Origin: Bacillota bacterium | GTDB lineage: Bacteria; Bacillota; Clostridia; Oscillospirales; Ruminococcaceae | DNA length: 6,391 bases | Assembly (NCBI GenBank): GCA_029550985.1 | Contig: JAKPGH010000178.1 | Coordinates: 1 to 6,391 of the forward strand | Reading direction: 5' to 3' | Part shown: positions 5,526 through 6,391 of the stretch, one piece after another | Numbering within the stretch: the first letter of the stretch is position 1 | Layout of the letters: every line of letters begins with the position of its first letter | The notes under the pieces: model-generated | Told to the model about the DNA's origin: nothing | Database searches by the model: none | The model's input: the letters and a program-made list of their open reading frames with translations, nothing else | Translations under genes and position numbers: made by a program

Positions 5526-6391
5526 ATGCGTTGGTATAAAAATTTGAGAATTCCGTACAAGTTAATTGTCAGCTTTCTTTTGATGGCAGTTTTGGCCATC
5601 ATCATTGGCTTTACCGGCGTTGTCAGTTTAGTCAGCGTGCGGGAAGACGCCCAGATTCTATACGAAAAGGCGGCAAAACCAACTTCCGATCTTGCGCAGG
5701 TGCTGGAATTATACCAGGAATACCGGGTGGAACTGCGCAACATCATCCTGATGGATTCCAGCCAGATACAAGGGTCCATCGATGCGATGAATGCGAAAAA
5801 CGAGCAAATTCAAACCATCATGGCAAACTTCGAGAGCACCATCGTGGCGGAGGCTACCAGGGAACAGTATAACCGGTTCCTTACCTCCTACGATAAATAC
5901 CTGGTCCTGGCAGAAGAAATCATTCAATCTGCCCGCATCGGCAACAAAACAAATGCCACCGCCGCGCTGTTCTCCAATGATATGGCTCAAACGGTAGCGA
6001 ATGTGGACGACGCCATGACCCAACTGTTTAATCAAAAGGTCAACGGCGCCGCCTCCCAGTATAATTTGATTCTTGCCGCCTCCAAAAGAGCCAACATCAT
6101 CATGATGGCCCTGTCCCTTGCGGGAGCGCTGCTGGCCATCGTTATGGGACTGACCGTAGCCCGCTTGATAAGCAGACCCATTACACAACTGGTCAACGCG
6201 GCGGACCGACTTGCTTTGGGCGACGTCGACATCGACATTGCCGTCGACGCCAAAGACGAAATTGGAAGCCTTGCCGCCGCCTTTGCCAAAATGGTGGAAA
6301 ATATCCGCCATCAGGCCCTGGCCGCCCAACAGGTGGCAACGGGAGACCTGACCACGGAAGTTCCCATTCGCTCCGCCAACGACTTGCTGGG
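5526..6391 (+). CDS. Methyl-accepting chemotaxis protein, N-terminal 288 residues (cut by window edge)
   Basis: A transmembrane chemoreceptor, divergent from the transporter operon. After a short basic N-terminus (RWYKNLRIPYK), TM1 spans about 13-35. An extracellular, mostly helical region of about 150 residues follows (36-189). Its length and composition, with LRNIILMDS near 70-78, fit the four-helix-bundle MCP sensor family. TM2 spans about 190-213. A HAMP domain runs about 212-265 with the conserved Pro of SRPITQL (P218) and the DEIGSL motif (244-249). The last residues (VATGDLTTEVPIRS, 270-283) look like the start of a second HAMP-like unit. The methylation helices and signalling tip are outside the window, so a histidine kinase or diguanylate cyclase with the same front end is formally possible; the SigD-like promoter and sequence style favour an MCP. 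Ligand unknown; the transporter's binding protein or its sugar is a candidate from proximity only. Confidence 0.88.
   Translation, partial: MRWYKNLRIPYKLIVSFLLMAVLAIIIGFTGVVSLVSVREDAQILYEKAAKPTSDLAQVLELYQEYRVELRNIILMDSSQIQGSIDAMNAKNEQIQTIMANFESTIVAEATREQYNRFLTSYDKYLVLAEEIIQSARIGNKTNATAALFSNDMAQTVANVDDAMTQLFNQKVNGAASQYNLILAASKRANIIMMALSLAGALLAIVMGLTVARLISRPITQLVNAADRLALGDVDIDIAVDAKDEIGSLAAAFAKMVENIRHQALAAQQVATGDLTTEVPIRSANDLL

Noticed and set aside
5434..5547. A 37-codon GTG-start reading frame after AAGAGGAG, overlapping the chemoreceptor start by 22 nt (possible leader peptide)
   Set aside because: The Shine-Dalgarno match ends about 1 nt before the GTG, too close for normal initiation, and the peptide has no recognisable features.
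5709..6329. A 206-codon minus-strand frame opposite the chemoreceptor
   Set aside because: The plus strand there encodes clear TM and HAMP features with a good start. The minus frame is rich in His, Gly and Asp without recognisable motifs, as expected of an antisense shadow.

Overview
The window is a stretch of bacterial chromosome, most likely from a motile, Gram-positive, Clostridia-type Firmicute. The support for this is: strong AGGAGG-type ribosome binding sites before most genes, a lipobox-anchored substrate-binding protein (as expected without an outer membrane), a SigD-like chemotaxis promoter, and genes of roughly 50% GC separated by an AT-rich (about 29% GC by hand count) intergenic region. 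The species cannot be named from sequence alone.

Positions 1-5081 hold a five-gene minus-strand operon. In transcription order it encodes an RbsA/MglA-type sugar ABC ATPase (5081-3558), an RbsC-type permease (3577-2600), a lipoprotein sugar-binding protein (2560-1520), a zinc- and NAD-dependent polyol dehydrogenase of the sorbitol/xylitol type (1424-387), and the first 117 residues of a xylulokinase-type FGGY kinase (352 to beyond position 1). The A-C-B transporter order matches E. coli rbs. The first two genes overlap by 20 nt. A perfect 9-bp stem-loop lies between the binding-protein gene and the dehydrogenase gene.

Taken together, the genes describe a non-PTS polyol route: a pentitol (xylitol or D-arabitol are the simplest candidates) enters unphosphorylated through the ABC importer, is oxidised to a ketose (D-xylulose), and is phosphorylated to D-xylulose 5-phosphate for the pentose phosphate pathway. 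The substrate is inferred from the gene set and is not proven by sequence.

Positions 5082-5525 are a 444-base non-coding divergent control region. It holds two candidate minus-strand promoters for the operon, the upstream one overlapped by a near-perfect 18-bp palindrome, and a well-formed SigD (sigma-28) type promoter reading right, followed by an 8-bp stem-loop near the predicted transcript start.

Positions 5526-6391 hold the 5' part of a methyl-accepting chemotaxis protein: TM1, a four-helix-bundle-type sensor region, TM2, HAMP, and the start of a second HAMP-like segment. The signalling tip lies outside the window.

I see no mobile element, CRISPR array, tRNA or rRNA. This is a coherent catabolic and chemotaxis locus, not an obviously new system. 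The points most worth following are the SigD promoter, the palindrome over the operon promoter, the stem-loop after the binding-protein gene, and the possible functional link between the chemoreceptor and the transporter.
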